Shown here: one piece after another, positions 1-7,273 of the stretch
How positions within the stretch are numbered: position 1 is the first letter of the stretch
Layout of the letters: every line of letters starts with the position of its first letter
Source: Luteibacter jiangsuensis
Lineage (GTDB): Bacteria > Pseudomonadota > Gammaproteobacteria > Xanthomonadales > Rhodanobacteraceae
NCBI RefSeq assembly: GCF_011742555.1
Contig: NZ_JAAQQR010000011.1
Coordinates: 1-64,000, forward strand
Direction: 5' to 3'
DNA: 64,000 bases
Translations under genes and position numbers: made by a program
The notes under the pieces: model-generated
The model's database searches: none
Seen by the model: the letters and a program-made list of their open reading frames with translations, nothing else
What the model was told of the DNA's origin: nothing

Positions 1-225
1 GGCGTGCAGCTGCGCCTGATCGAACCGGGCAAGCCGAACCAGAATGCCTACATCGAATCGTTCAACGGTCGCTTGCGCGACGAGTGCCTCAATGAACACT
101 GGTTCCCGAGTCTGCTTCACGGACGCACCGAGATCGAAAACTGGCGCAGGGAATACAACGAGGAGCGGCCGAAGAAGGCGTTGGGCGGACTGACTCCCGC
201 CGCCTACGCCGAGCAGCTAAAGTAA
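1..225 (+). CDS. IS3-family transposase (OrfB), C-terminal fragment cut by window edge
   Basis: The reading frame is open from the first base, so the gene starts outside the window. The 74 visible codons are the end of an IS3-type DDE integrase core. The run [18 protein letters not shown] carries the last catalytic Glu of the DDE triad (in YIESF), followed by the usual tail with [14 protein letters not shown]. It is family-recognisable with high confidence, but the element cannot be named because its left end is missing. It marks the border of an A/T-richer island of small accessory genes and may have helped to assemble or truncate it. Confidence 0.9.
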   Translation, partial: GVQLRLIEPGKPNQNAYIESFNGRLRDECLNEHWFPSLLHGRTEIENWRREYNEERPKKALGGLTPAAYAEQLK

Positions 226-275
226 CCCCCCCGGACTCTAATTCGCTCCGCTACTGAAAGCGGGGGGACGTCGCG
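226..275. mobile_element. Probable right end of the IS3-family element
   Basis: Directly after the transposase stop codon there is a C-run, a short spacer and a G-run ending in ggggggacgtc. This is the position and composition expected of an IS3-family terminal inverted repeat. The left repeat and any target duplication are outside the window, so the exact end is a guess. Confidence 0.45.
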
Positions 276-314
276 CTGACAAGAAAGACAAGATTACTAT
301 TAGGTGATCTCAAA

Positions 315-689
315 ATGAGTATGTTCGTTTTTACAGATCCCAAAACTTCATGGTTCGGCCAAACGCCTACCGTGAGCTGCATCATAGAGTGCACGCGTGC
401 GCACATAGAGCAGTTCGGCTATGAAAGATTTCATGGGTGCGTCCTTGATATCTATAGACCTCTTGACGTGGAGGGGCAGGTGTTCATTGAATTGAGCAAC
501 GCCGACAAGGATTGTTTTAACTATTTCTATGAGATGTGTCGTCAGGCAATGGCGAATTTTCCGGGCACTCCGAGGGGTAGGGGTGTCGATCCTCAGTCAT
601 GCGTTGAAGTGATCGTTAATACCTGGAATGGGCTGCTTGGATTTCTTCGGCAGGATCCACGATTTGATCCGAATTACGTCCACGGGTAA
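315..689 (+). CDS. Hypothetical protein, possible orphan immunity protein
   Basis: A 124-residue soluble protein without signal peptide or membrane segment. An AGGTGA ribosome-binding site lies seven bases before the ATG. It is rich in aromatic residues and Cys, with no motif I recognise. It is the first gene inside the island after the IS end and is followed by 130 bases without a clear gene. Size, solubility, composition and company (a series of similar small genes, some in partial copies) resemble the orphan immunity genes that accumulate beside polymorphic toxin loci. That role is inference only. Confidence 0.6.
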   Translation: MSMFVFTDPKTSWFGQTPTVSCIIECTRAHIEQFGYERFHGCVLDIYRPLDVEGQVFIELSNADKDCFNYFYEMCRQAMANFPGTPRGRGVDPQSCVEVIVNTWNGLLGFLRQDPRFDPNYVHG

Positions 690-820
690 CGGTGTTTGTG
701 ATAGCGCATGTCGTGGGCAATAGTTCGATGTGTTTCACGTTGATTTTGGTAAGACCGCTAAGCCGATGGGGCAATACCTGTTGACCTGCTCCGTGTATCT
801 CTCGACCTAAGATGTAGCAC

Positions 821-1138
821 ATGAACCACTCCATTCTTTACGGATGTCACAACGAATCTCTTCTTGAAGCCAGGAGTGATGTTGAGCGGTGTCTGGGCAT
901 AACCCTCGAGGAGAGGGACAGCGACTACCACGGCGGACTGTATTACTCGCATAAGTATGAATCCGGCGGGAGCTTGATGCTAAAGATGAACGTCGATCCA
1001 TACGACGACGAGCCGGCGGAACAAGCGTTTCCTGACTTTGCGGTTCTCCTATACCTGAATTCCATGGAAGATCTGAGTCCAATTGCTCAGCTTTTGCCAC
1101 CGCACTTTCAGCTTCTTCGGCGGAATCATCAGCAGTGA
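821..1138 (+). CDS. Hypothetical protein, possible immunity protein
   Basis: A 105-residue acidic protein. The middle has an ERDSDYHGGLYYSHKYESGG-like beta-rich stretch, and the C-terminus a predicted helix ending LLRRNHQQ. This layout recalls small toxin-immunity folds but cannot be assigned to a named family by eye. The ribosome-binding site is weak. The frame stays open after the TGA and continues into a fragment related to another gene of this island (1139-1276), so the stop may sit at a recombination junction. Confidence 0.55.
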   Translation: MNHSILYGCHNESLLEARSDVERCLGITLEERDSDYHGGLYYSHKYESGGSLMLKMNVDPYDDEPAEQAFPDFAVLLYLNSMEDLSPIAQLLPPHFQLLRRNHQQ

Positions 1139-1276
1139 GGCGCAGAGATCGGTCGCGAGTTTTGTCTGCCTTTGCCTGGTGATCGGGGTACGACCGATAA
1201 TGGTTGGCGCGATGTCGAGCGCTTCGTAAGTTTGCTCGCCGAACATTTCAATCAGCGACTCGTTCATTATCCTTGA
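1139..1276 (+). pseudogene. Fragment related to the C-terminal half of the 5914-6297 gene
   Basis: Translated in the frame of the preceding gene, this stretch reads GWRDVERFVSLLAEHF then NQRLV. It lines up with ELERFIRALAEHFSQRFV in the protein at 5914-6297. It has no start codon of its own and stops early (TGA 1274-1276). I take it as a 5'-truncated relative left by recombination. The similarity is short but dense; alignment by eye only. Confidence 0.5.
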
Positions 1277-1345
1277 CGCACCGGTGCTTCGCTCCAATGG
1301 CGTTTCGGTCTTCAGTGTGATTGGAAAGGGACGGCGGAAGGCCAG

Positions 1346-1735
1346 ATGTACGACTACTACTTCTACGACGAACGCAGACTACCCAGAGCGTTCTCAATGC
1401 CGCTCGAATTTGTTGACTTCGCGCGGGCGCAGGACAGGCCGGACCTGAGTCCTTGGTGGCTTTTGTGCGACTTCCCGTCCTCTGCTGACTTCTGGTTCGA
1501 CCAGCTTCGAGAGCAGTATCCCGAGAGCGCGCTAGTCCCATTTGCAAAATTCGGAGACACCGACGATCTAGCATGCTTTGACGGCAAAGACCTTTCGCCC
1601 TCCCCGAAAGTGCTCTACATCCATGCGTTTGCTTCGCCTGGGTGGGAGATGAGGGGCGAACTTGCGAATTTTTCAGCGTGGTTGGCGTTGGCCGCCGAAG
1701 ATCACGCTGAATTCGTGAAGGATTCTGCTGGTTAG
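1346..1735 (+). CDS. Hypothetical protein, SUKH/SMI1-like immunity candidate
   Basis: A 129-residue acidic, Trp/Phe-rich soluble protein. The segment DDLACFDGKD, then VLYIHAFASPGWEMRG and a final helix starting FSAWLALAAED, resembles the end of SMI1/KNR4 (SUKH) domains. There a conserved Asp-rich strand is followed by a short helix near the C-terminus. Many SUKH proteins are immunity proteins against nuclease or other polymorphic toxins. No toxin gene is visible nearby, so it would be an orphan. The family match is by eye and tentative. Confidence 0.55.
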   Translation: MYDYYFYDERRLPRAFSMPLEFVDFARAQDRPDLSPWWLLCDFPSSADFWFDQLREQYPESALVPFAKFGDTDDLACFDGKDLSPSPKVLYIHAFASPGWEMRGELANFSAWLALAAEDHAEFVKDSAG

Positions 1736-1783
1736 TTCAGGCCGTCTCGGTAGCAGAGCGGCCGCACTTTTCCACGTGTCTGC

Positions 1784-2326
1784 TCACTCGAGAAATTGAG
1801 GAGGCACAGAGGCTGTCAGCCAAATACCGTTGTCGGACCGGAAGAACTTGAATCCTGCGGCGTGCATCCGGTCCGCCTGTACCAAGAGAACCCCGGGCTT
1901 GCCATGTCTGGCCCCTACTCGGAGCGCGGTCGCCTCATCGCCTGACAGGTGCACGTGATGCCTCTTACCGGCTCTAAGCCCTTCCCGCCGAATCGAGTCA
2001 AGGTTTCGTGCCGCCGTTCCGTGGTAGAGCACAACAGGGGGAACTGCCTCGATATGGTCGATGTTTACCGAGGTCGTCGAATGCCCCTGAGCGGCACGGA
2101 TACGCAGGCCGTCTTAGGATAGGGTAAATCGCTTCTTGTCGCTGGTCCGCACGACCTCCTCGACCAACGCTTCATCTAGATATTGACCGGAAATAGCGGC
2201 CCGTTGAATCAGTTCGTCGACGCTTGCCCAGCCTTGCTCATCGAGCTTCAGGCCGATGGCCTCCGGCTGATGCCGTAGCACGTAGCTCAGGAACTTGCTT
2301 GTTTCGATCAGCTTCGGATTAGCCAT
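1784..2326 (-). pseudogene. kptA: RNA 2'-phosphotransferase KptA/Tpt1, interrupted by one in-frame stop
   Basis: KptA removes a 2'-phosphate from RNA by transferring it to NAD+. Both halves are in the same frame. The N-terminal winged-helix part starts MANPKLIETSKFLSYVLRH (ATG 2326; an upstream ATG at 2341 is less like the family). The ADP-ribosyltransferase-like part has RAAQGHSTTSV, YHGT and a C-terminal LTASVPPQFLE. Between them, after RFTLS, the codon at 2116-2114 is TAA where the family has a GAA-type Glu (SEDGLRIRA). One G-to-T change explains it. Without the stop the product would be 180 residues, a normal KptA length. Either a recent nonsense mutation or a sequence error; no frameshift is needed. 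Confidence 0.85.
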
Positions 2327-2487
2327 CGTGAGATCCACCATCTGACGGACGTATCATAAGCAGAACCTTCTGGCATTGTTACCAGGTCAGGAGTGCCATG
2401 CGCATATAAAAGTTCACGGAGGAGCATATCGTCTCGACTCCAAGAGCCGTGCAACATAGGTAGCCCGTGACGCGCGCCTCCCTCGAA
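2308..2487 (-). pseudogene. Possible ankyrin-repeat remnant
   Basis: Open frame without start codon. It reads GLPMLHGSWSRDDMLLRELL then YAHGTPDLV and PEGSAYDTS, which resembles one ankyrin repeat (helix-turn-helix then a GxTA-like loop). It runs out of frame into the start of kptA. Similarity is by eye; the stretch could also be chance. Confidence 0.3.
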
Positions 2488-2498
2488 CTAAGGATTAC

Positions 2499-2792
2499 AT
2501 GATGACAGCAATACCTGCATCCGCTGAATTTGGAATAATTCTCAGGCGCGCCGCTCTGGCTGAGCGGGGTTTAGAACTAGAGCAAGTGTATCAGTGCATG
2601 GGGACCCCAGTGCCGCGCGGTATCAGCGACGATATGGTCACGTTTGGCCCATCCTTTGGAAGCGATGCACAGCGAGAATTCGTTCATCGCCTTGAGGAAC
2701 TCGGGCTCAATTATTTTGAGGACTTTTTTGACGTCAACATCGATCGACCTGCCTGGTGCGGATTTATGGTCACGTTGGATCCCGCGAGATGA
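2499..2792 (+). CDS. Hypothetical protein (intact member of a duplicated pair)
   Basis: A 97-residue acidic protein with no signal peptide or recognised domain. The C-terminal half, from GISDDMVTFGPSF to FFDVNIDRPAWCGFMVT, is repeated almost exactly at 4064-4236, where the gene is truncated. Two candidate starts, ATG 2499 and ATG 2502, cannot be separated. Duplication and decay inside a cluster of small soluble genes fits an immunity-gene array; the partner toxin is unknown. Confidence 0.6.
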   Translation: MMTAIPASAEFGIILRRAALAERGLELEQVYQCMGTPVPRGISDDMVTFGPSFGSDAQREFVHRLEELGLNYFEDFFDVNIDRPAWCGFMVTLDPAR

Positions 2793-2926
2793 GTGGCCGA
2801 GAGACTCGCAAACTACGGACAGCGCACTTTCCGAAGGTTTTAGTCGCCTCAGTGAATGTCCTTACCACCTAGGCCGGCGCCGCTATGGCTGGGAGGAATC
2901 GAAAGATCCTACACATCGAGGTCGTT

Positions 2927-3274
2927 ATGAGCAGCATTCCATTCGTTAATGTGTTCACTCAAGACGCCCATGCTTACTTAGGACAGGTGATTTCAACTCG
3001 AGGAGTGCTGGTCATTCGCGAAGGGCGAGCTGTCGTCGTTCCGGGCTTTGGCTCGGCTGACGTCGGTTCCGGTGTTGAGATATTCTTTCCGGGACTCGAA
3101 AAGCTCCTTGATTCCCGTGTCGGGGGGTGGGTCGGCGGGCAGACATCATATTTTGATGCGGTCGAGATCAGTGGGCTGTTGAGCGAAGCCACTACACGAG
3201 CCCAGCAGCTAGCACTCTCCCGTATCCGCAGGTTGATACTTGAGCGCGATGCGGAGGTGCATATCGTCGTCTAG
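2927..3274 (+). CDS. Hypothetical protein
   Basis: About 115 residues from the ATG at 2927 (MSSIPFVNVFTQD). The frame is open upstream to 2885, but the extension looks non-native. The N-terminal half is beta-rich (GVLVIREGRAVVVPGF), with a Gly-rich middle and a charged helix at the end (RIRRLILERDAEVHIVV). No signal peptide or membrane segment. I do not recognise the family. It sits in the same strand and island as the other small accessory genes. Confidence 0.5.
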   Translation: MSSIPFVNVFTQDAHAYLGQVISTRGVLVIREGRAVVVPGFGSADVGSGVEIFFPGLEKLLDSRVGGWVGGQTSYFDAVEISGLLSEATTRAQQLALSRIRRLILERDAEVHIVV

Positions 3275-3485
3275 GGTTGGTGGCTCGGATCAGGCCGGCC
3301 TTGAACGGAGCCAAGTGTGACGGAGAGTTGCATGTGGATTCACAATGTTGCAGCAGAATGCTTTTGCGGCGAAGCAACTGGCGGATATGATTGCGCAGGC
3401 TGTGACTGTGGGGGCATGGGTCTGGCAGTGTCCCGATTAGGCCTTCGGAATCGATTGGACTCGATCTACCAGGGAAGCGGAAAAA
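3275..3485. other. Spacer without a confident gene
   Basis: The only protein-like stretch is a 31-codon frame (3345-3440, MLQQNAFAAKQLADMIAQ...). It could be the end of a lost gene. I see no promoter, terminator or repeat that I would defend. Confidence 0.4.
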
Positions 3486-3959
3486 ATGTCCCACCAAGCA
3501 GAAATTGAGCGAATCGATAGTGATGGCGATGTTGGGCCTTTGCCGCCTGCAGTGTGGGAGTTTGACCTTGACCTTGGAAGAGATTCCGATGGAGTGATGA
3601 ACCGTATTCGCGGTGTGGTTAGGGAAATCGCGAAGCACCAAGAAACATCCTGGCCTGACGATGACTATTGGAAGAAAGTGCTTCCAGGTTGGTTGACTTC
3701 GTCAATGCCTGATCTATCCCAGGAAGAGTGCGCGCGACTTATGGCAGAGACTCCAAGGGAAAAGTGGAGCACTCTGCCTTGGCAGTTTGGATCCTGGATC
3801 GATGCCGTGCGTGAGCGAGGATGGAAATGGTGGGGAGCTGAAGTTTCTGGGAGCCGGGCAACCGTACTCTTAGAGATAACGAATGTTCCTGGAAGGGTTG
3901 AGGCTTTTAAACAGATACTTTTAGCAGCAAACGCAAAAGTGCTTCAGGAGCGATACTGA
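3486..3959 (+). CDS. Hypothetical protein
   Basis: A 157-residue soluble acidic protein. The N-terminus is Asp/Pro-rich (DGDVGPLPPAVWEFDLDLG), the centre has WPDDDYWKKVLPGWL, and the C-terminus is a beta-strand plus helix starting ATVLLEITNVPGRVEAFKQI. A purine-rich stretch (ggaagcggaaaa) lies just before the ATG. No known motif; no signal peptide. Its place among small accessory genes suggests an immunity or accessory function, but nothing in the sequence proves that. Confidence 0.6.
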   Translation: MSHQAEIERIDSDGDVGPLPPAVWEFDLDLGRDSDGVMNRIRGVVREIAKHQETSWPDDDYWKKVLPGWLTSSMPDLSQEECARLMAETPREKWSTLPWQFGSWIDAVRERGWKWWGAEVSGSRATVLLEITNVPGRVEAFKQILLAANAKVLQERY

Positions 3960-4041
3960 AGCCCCTGCCGAATTCGCCCGTGAATGCGGGGCCCAAGTGA
4001 AGTCGCAGGCGCCAAAACGGGTCGGAATCTCTACCGGCTGA

Positions 4042-4236
4042 TGGCCCGGGAATTGGGGGGCAGGGATAAGCGACGATATGGTCACGTTTGGCCCGTCCTT
4101 TGGGATCGACGCACAGCGAGAATTCATTCGTCGCCTTGAGGAACTCGGGCACAATTATCTTGAGGACTTTTTTGACGTAAACATCGATCGACCCGCTTGG
4201 TGCGGATTCATGGTCACGTTGGTGTCCCAGATATGA
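4042..4236 (+). pseudogene. 5'-truncated second copy of the 2499-2792 gene
   Basis: From about 4064 the DNA repeats 2619-2792 with few changes and in frame: GISDDMVTFGPSFGIDAQRE, then ELGHNYLEDFFDVNIDRPAW and CGFMVTL, ending VSQI and TGA at 4234. No start codon precedes it; the open frame begins after a TGA at 4039. It is therefore a decayed duplicate. The bases before 4064 do not match the upstream part of the intact copy. Confidence 0.8.
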
Positions 4237-4336
4237 GTCTCTGGGAGACTCGTGCACCACTGGGAGGAACATTACTGCGTGTCCTGATTGTTGCCGGAGA
4301 GATTCGGACCCTGGTCGCGAGGTAACCTGACAAACT

Positions 4337-4888
4337 ATGATTGATAGCGTCTTCGAGAACCTGATGCTGCGACGACTTGCCGATTGGGAAGTAGTTCGCC
4401 TGGGTTTGACGAACGTTCCAGGTCAATCTGTTGTCCTTTCGGCCAGTTGCGTCGCAAGCTTCGCCATGGCTAGGTTGGAGACTCTGAGTCTGAAAAGTTC
4501 GTTTCTCACCCAGATTGTGGCGATGGCTACTGAACCGGAGCTCCCCACCGTCGAGCTCCTGGCGATGGTGGAGCGAATCTGTGAGCGGACTGGGACCGAT
4601 CAAGCACTAGGACTTCGTTGCTGGCGGTGGGGACTGCTGAATGAAATGCTGCAGGGTCCTGAAGAGGCTCCGATGTACGGTTTGATTCGGCTAGACGAAT
4701 TCGTGTTGACATGGAACTCGATGGATCTTGTTCCGCCCCTTCCGGGTTTTCCAGACGCCCCCACGTCGCAGTACATGGGCCCTTTCGGATATCTTCGGCG
4801 CTTGGACGAGCTTCGCGATTGGTCGAAGATCGAAGGGGACGCGCTTGGCGAGGCCCGTGGGTGCATGTGGTCGTCGGACATCGCATAG
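4337..4888 (+). CDS. Hypothetical protein
   Basis: A 183-residue protein with a helical N-terminal half (MIDSVFENLMLRRLADWEVV, later TVELLAMVERICERTG) and a Pro-rich C-terminal part (PPLPGFPDAPTSQYMGPFGY). No signal peptide or membrane segment, and no family recognised. It lies on the same strand as its neighbours with about 100 bases before it and 208 after. Codon use is like the rest of the island rather than like the chemotaxis genes. Confidence 0.55.
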   Translation: MIDSVFENLMLRRLADWEVVRLGLTNVPGQSVVLSASCVASFAMARLETLSLKSSFLTQIVAMATEPELPTVELLAMVERICERTGTDQALGLRCWRWGLLNEMLQGPEEAPMYGLIRLDEFVLTWNSMDLVPPLPGFPDAPTSQYMGPFGYLRRLDELRDWSKIEGDALGEARGCMWSSDIA

Positions 4889-5096
4889 TCAAATGGTTTG
4901 TCAAGGCGGCGGCTCGGAAATACCGGGAAGTCCGGGCGTAGCGTTCCATTTATGGGCACTTGGAGGCGGAGTAGGCGCGGGGGCGCAGCGGCAGGTGAGC
5001 TAGGCGCGCTGGCGGCTACCGCGGGCGGCGATTCAGCGCTGAGCTGGCAGAGCCACGTAGGCTTACTTTGATTCTTCGGATCACTAGGGCGGAAAA

Positions 5097-5369
5097 ATGT
5101 TTGATGGGTTCTGGGCTGGGATTTTTGGGGCGCTGACATCAGTCAGGAAGTTCGAGCATCCGACACCCCTTATTTACCTCGTGGCCTTCCTGGGCGGCGC
5201 GGTGTTTGCCGAGCTGGCGCTGTTTTTGTCGGTAGGGTCTTCCGTCGGTTTCGGAAGAGCCTTCTCATTGATGGTCGAAAAGTTTTTCACCCCGTTGGGA
5301 TGGGGTCCTCCGCTGCTAGGTGGGATTATGGGAACGTCGCCCTTCTGGTTTTTGGGAAGCCGACGGTGA
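5097..5369 (+). CDS. Small predicted inner-membrane protein
   Basis: A 90-residue protein with one clear hydrophobic segment (LIYLVAFLGGAVFAELALFL, about residues 25-44) and a second weaker one near the C-terminus (WGPPLLGGIMGTSPFWFLG). The C-terminal RR suggests that end faces the cytoplasm. It is the only membrane protein of the island. Membrane immunity proteins of this size are known for pore-forming toxins, but no partner is visible, so the role is open. Confidence 0.5.
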   Translation: MFDGFWAGIFGALTSVRKFEHPTPLIYLVAFLGGAVFAELALFLSVGSSVGFGRAFSLMVEKFFTPLGWGPPLLGGIMGTSPFWFLGSRR

Positions 5370-5518
5370 CCGCGTGCGTTTGGTTCGTGCTCGGACTTAG
5401 CTCAAGTCCCGCAGGCCAGGCTGGGTGCATGGCCTTGACTTGGTCTCCGCTGGTCGAAGGATTGGATTACAAATAGCCGTGCGACTCAGGATTGGCGTCG
5501 TCTTAAAGGAGATTGACA

Positions 5519-5770
5519 ATGAATGAGTCGTTGGTGCGCGCGTTAGTCGATGTGTGCGTATTTCTGGAGTTCTCAACTGACGACGTGATTGATCCTGATG
5601 CTGCGATGAAGGTATTTGAGGATTTATCGGCTACGCTTCAGTCCGCTGACCCATCAGTTCAAAGGTCGCTGCGCGCGGAGATGTCAAGGCTGGCGGCTTC
5701 ATACGATGCCAAAAAGTCGTCGTTCGTTAAGGTGTTGGCGGACAATATCGGACTGTGTGAGAACGAATGA
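5519..5770 (+). CDS. Small acidic protein, possible immunity protein
   Basis: AAGGAG at 5506-5511 lies seven bases before the ATG at 5519, which decides the start over an upstream TTG at 5513. The product (83 residues, MNESLVRALVDVCVFLEF...) is acidic and all-helical by eye. A small four-helix acidic protein is a common form for bacteriocin or nuclease immunity proteins. No motif identifies the family. Confidence 0.6.
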   Translation: MNESLVRALVDVCVFLEFSTDDVIDPDAAMKVFEDLSATLQSADPSVQRSLRAEMSRLAASYDAKKSSFVKVLADNIGLCENE

Positions 5771-5913
5771 CGTAATCTGGTTGCCGACGCTCCGAAGGGC
5801 CTGCTTGTGTTACGGGGTGGAAGTATCAGGGGTTGGCGCCCCTTGTACGGGTTGGCTGCCGTTAGTTCTTGGATTTACGTAAAGATCGAGCGGATTCCGG
5901 AGTGTCGTTGCTG

Positions 5914-6297
5914 ATGTCTCTTGATTTTTCTCTAGAGATAGAGGAGGGGATTGCGATCCCCTCGTTGTTCGGATTGGCCGAGTCCATGGGTGGCCAGGTT
6001 TATGACAGGTACGTATGGTTTGAGCGGTCGGAACTTAATCTGTTTATTGGTGACAATTACGGGGACCCCGACGTTGGAGCCGAAGATCCGGCGCTAACAT
6101 GGCAGGTCGGAGCACGTTGTATCGCTGTCATGCGTCCGAGAAGCTACGATGCTTGCTGGTATGAGCTTGAGCGATTCATAAGGGCGCTTGCCGAGCATTT
6201 CAGTCAGCGATTCGTCCTTTCGTTCGGATATGACTCAATCTATGCAGTAAGGGATGCAAACGGTCTGCGTTTTCTGAAGTCTGGGGTTGCAACCTAG
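5914..6297 (+). CDS. Hypothetical protein with a fragmentary relative at 1139
   Basis: A 127-residue protein from ATG 5914; the frame extends up to a TTG at 5869 but the extension looks non-native. Beta-rich N-terminal half (SLEIEEGIAIPSLFGLAESM), a central acidic loop (GDPDVGAED) and a helix ELERFIRALAEHFSQRFV followed by a final strand pair (FGYDSIYAV). The helix region is also present in the broken gene at 1139-1276. It is the last gene of the island before the chemotaxis promoter. Possibly an immunity protein; no family assigned. Confidence 0.6.
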   Translation: MSLDFSLEIEEGIAIPSLFGLAESMGGQVYDRYVWFERSELNLFIGDNYGDPDVGAEDPALTWQVGARCIAVMRPRSYDACWYELERFIRALAEHFSQRFVLSFGYDSIYAVRDANGLRFLKSGVAT

Positions 6298-6464
6298 TAT
6301 TGGATTGCCGGGGAATGCTGCACGAACGCTTGTTGCCAACTGGGCAAAGGTCGTCGCTGAACGCATAGAAAAACGGGTATCGGCCGGAAGCGCACGAACC
6401 TTGGTAGCAGCGCTTGTCCCCGGTGGCCGGCGTCAGGAAGCAGCGGAGGGGTAGCCGCCCCGGC

Positions 6465-6491
6465 TAAAGCTTTCCCCAAGAACGCCGATAA
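6465..6491 (+). promoter_or_regulatory. FliA (sigma-28) promoter of the chemotaxis cluster
   Basis: TAAAGCTT, eleven bases, then GCCGATAA. The sigma-28 consensus is TAAAGTTT-N11-GCCGATAA, so there is one mismatch and the spacing is exact. It lies 56 bases before the first chemotaxis-cluster gene and points at it, which ties the cluster to the flagellar regulon. Confidence 0.85.
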
Positions 6492-6546
6492 GACCATCGA
6501 ACGACCCCCCGGGCGATGTGCGCCAAGGGTCCCAACGGTACGGACG

Positions 6547-6864
6547 ATGGCGAAGAAATCCTCCAAAGACGCCCCCCGCGCCCCGCTGGCGCTGGAAGCG
6601 GACCTGCGTATCGGCGCGGCCCCCGCGCTCCGCGATACGCTGCTGGGTGTCCTGGCAGCCGGCAAGCCCGTCGAATTCGACGGCGCGGCGGTGGCCCAGG
6701 TCGACACGGCGGCCTTGCAGGTGCTCGCGGCATTTTCGCGCGACGCCCGCGCAGCGGGCCTCCCCGTCGCCTGGACCGGTGTCAGCGACTCCCTCCGGCG
6801 CGGCGTGTCCGTGCTGGGCCTTGAAGCTTTGATCGAACTGCCGGCCCACGCCGGCGTGAACTGA
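6547..6864 (+). CDS. STAS-domain protein (anti-sigma-antagonist type)
   Basis: A 105-residue STAS domain. The core VEFDGAAVAQVDTAALQVLAAF matches the strand-loop-helix where the phosphorylatable Ser normally sits. Here the loop reads DTAALQ, so the usual Ser is replaced and phosphorylation, if any, would be on Thr. First gene of the chemotaxis cluster, 10 bases before cheY and behind the FliA promoter. STAS proteins at this position are found in several gammaproteobacterial che clusters; their target is not clear. A second STAS gene ends the same cluster. Confidence 0.85.
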   Translation: MAKKSSKDAPRAPLALEADLRIGAAPALRDTLLGVLAAGKPVEFDGAAVAQVDTAALQVLAAFSRDARAAGLPVAWTGVSDSLRRGVSVLGLEALIELPAHAGVN

Positions 6865-6874
6865 AGGTGCTCCG

Positions 6875-7237
6875 ATGGCAAAGATTCTCGCGGTAGACGA
6901 CTCGGCCTCCATGCGCAGCATGGTGGCCTTCACCCTGCGTGGCGCGGGCCACGACGTGGACGAGGCCGACAACGGCCAGGCGGCGCTGGATACGGCGCGC
7001 GGCACGAAGTTCGACCTGGTGCTGGCCGACGTGAACATGCCGGTGATGGACGGCATCTCCATGGTTCGCGAGATGCGCACGATGGCCGGTTACAGCGGCG
7101 TGCCCATCCTCATGCTCACCACTGAGTCCAACCCGGAAAAGAAGATGGAAGGCAAGGCCGCCGGTGCCACCGGCTGGCTGGTGAAGCCGTTCGACCCCGA
7201 CCAGCTGCTGGCCACCGTGGCCCGCGTGCTCGGTTAA
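6875..7237 (+). CDS. cheY: Chemotaxis response regulator CheY
   Basis: A 120-residue single receiver domain. The acidic pocket is seen as VDDS (D8, D9), the phospho-acceptor as LADVNMPVMDG (D52), then LTTES and the conserved Lys in VKPF. No output domain, so it is a CheY that would be phosphorylated by the CheA encoded next and act on the flagellar motor switch. It follows the STAS gene by 10 bases and precedes cheA by 36 bases, in the same FliA-dependent unit. Confidence 0.95.
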   Translation: MAKILAVDDSASMRSMVAFTLRGAGHDVDEADNGQAALDTARGTKFDLVLADVNMPVMDGISMVREMRTMAGYSGVPILMLTTESNPEKKMEGKAAGATGWLVKPFDPDQLLATVARVLG

Positions 7238-7273
7238 TCCGTACCAAGACGTTCCGGTAATTCAGGATCCACC

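Noticed and set aside
3345-3440. 31-codon frame MLQQNAFAAKQLADMIAQ...
   Set aside because: Protein-like but too short, with no ribosome-binding site or match; kept only as a remark.
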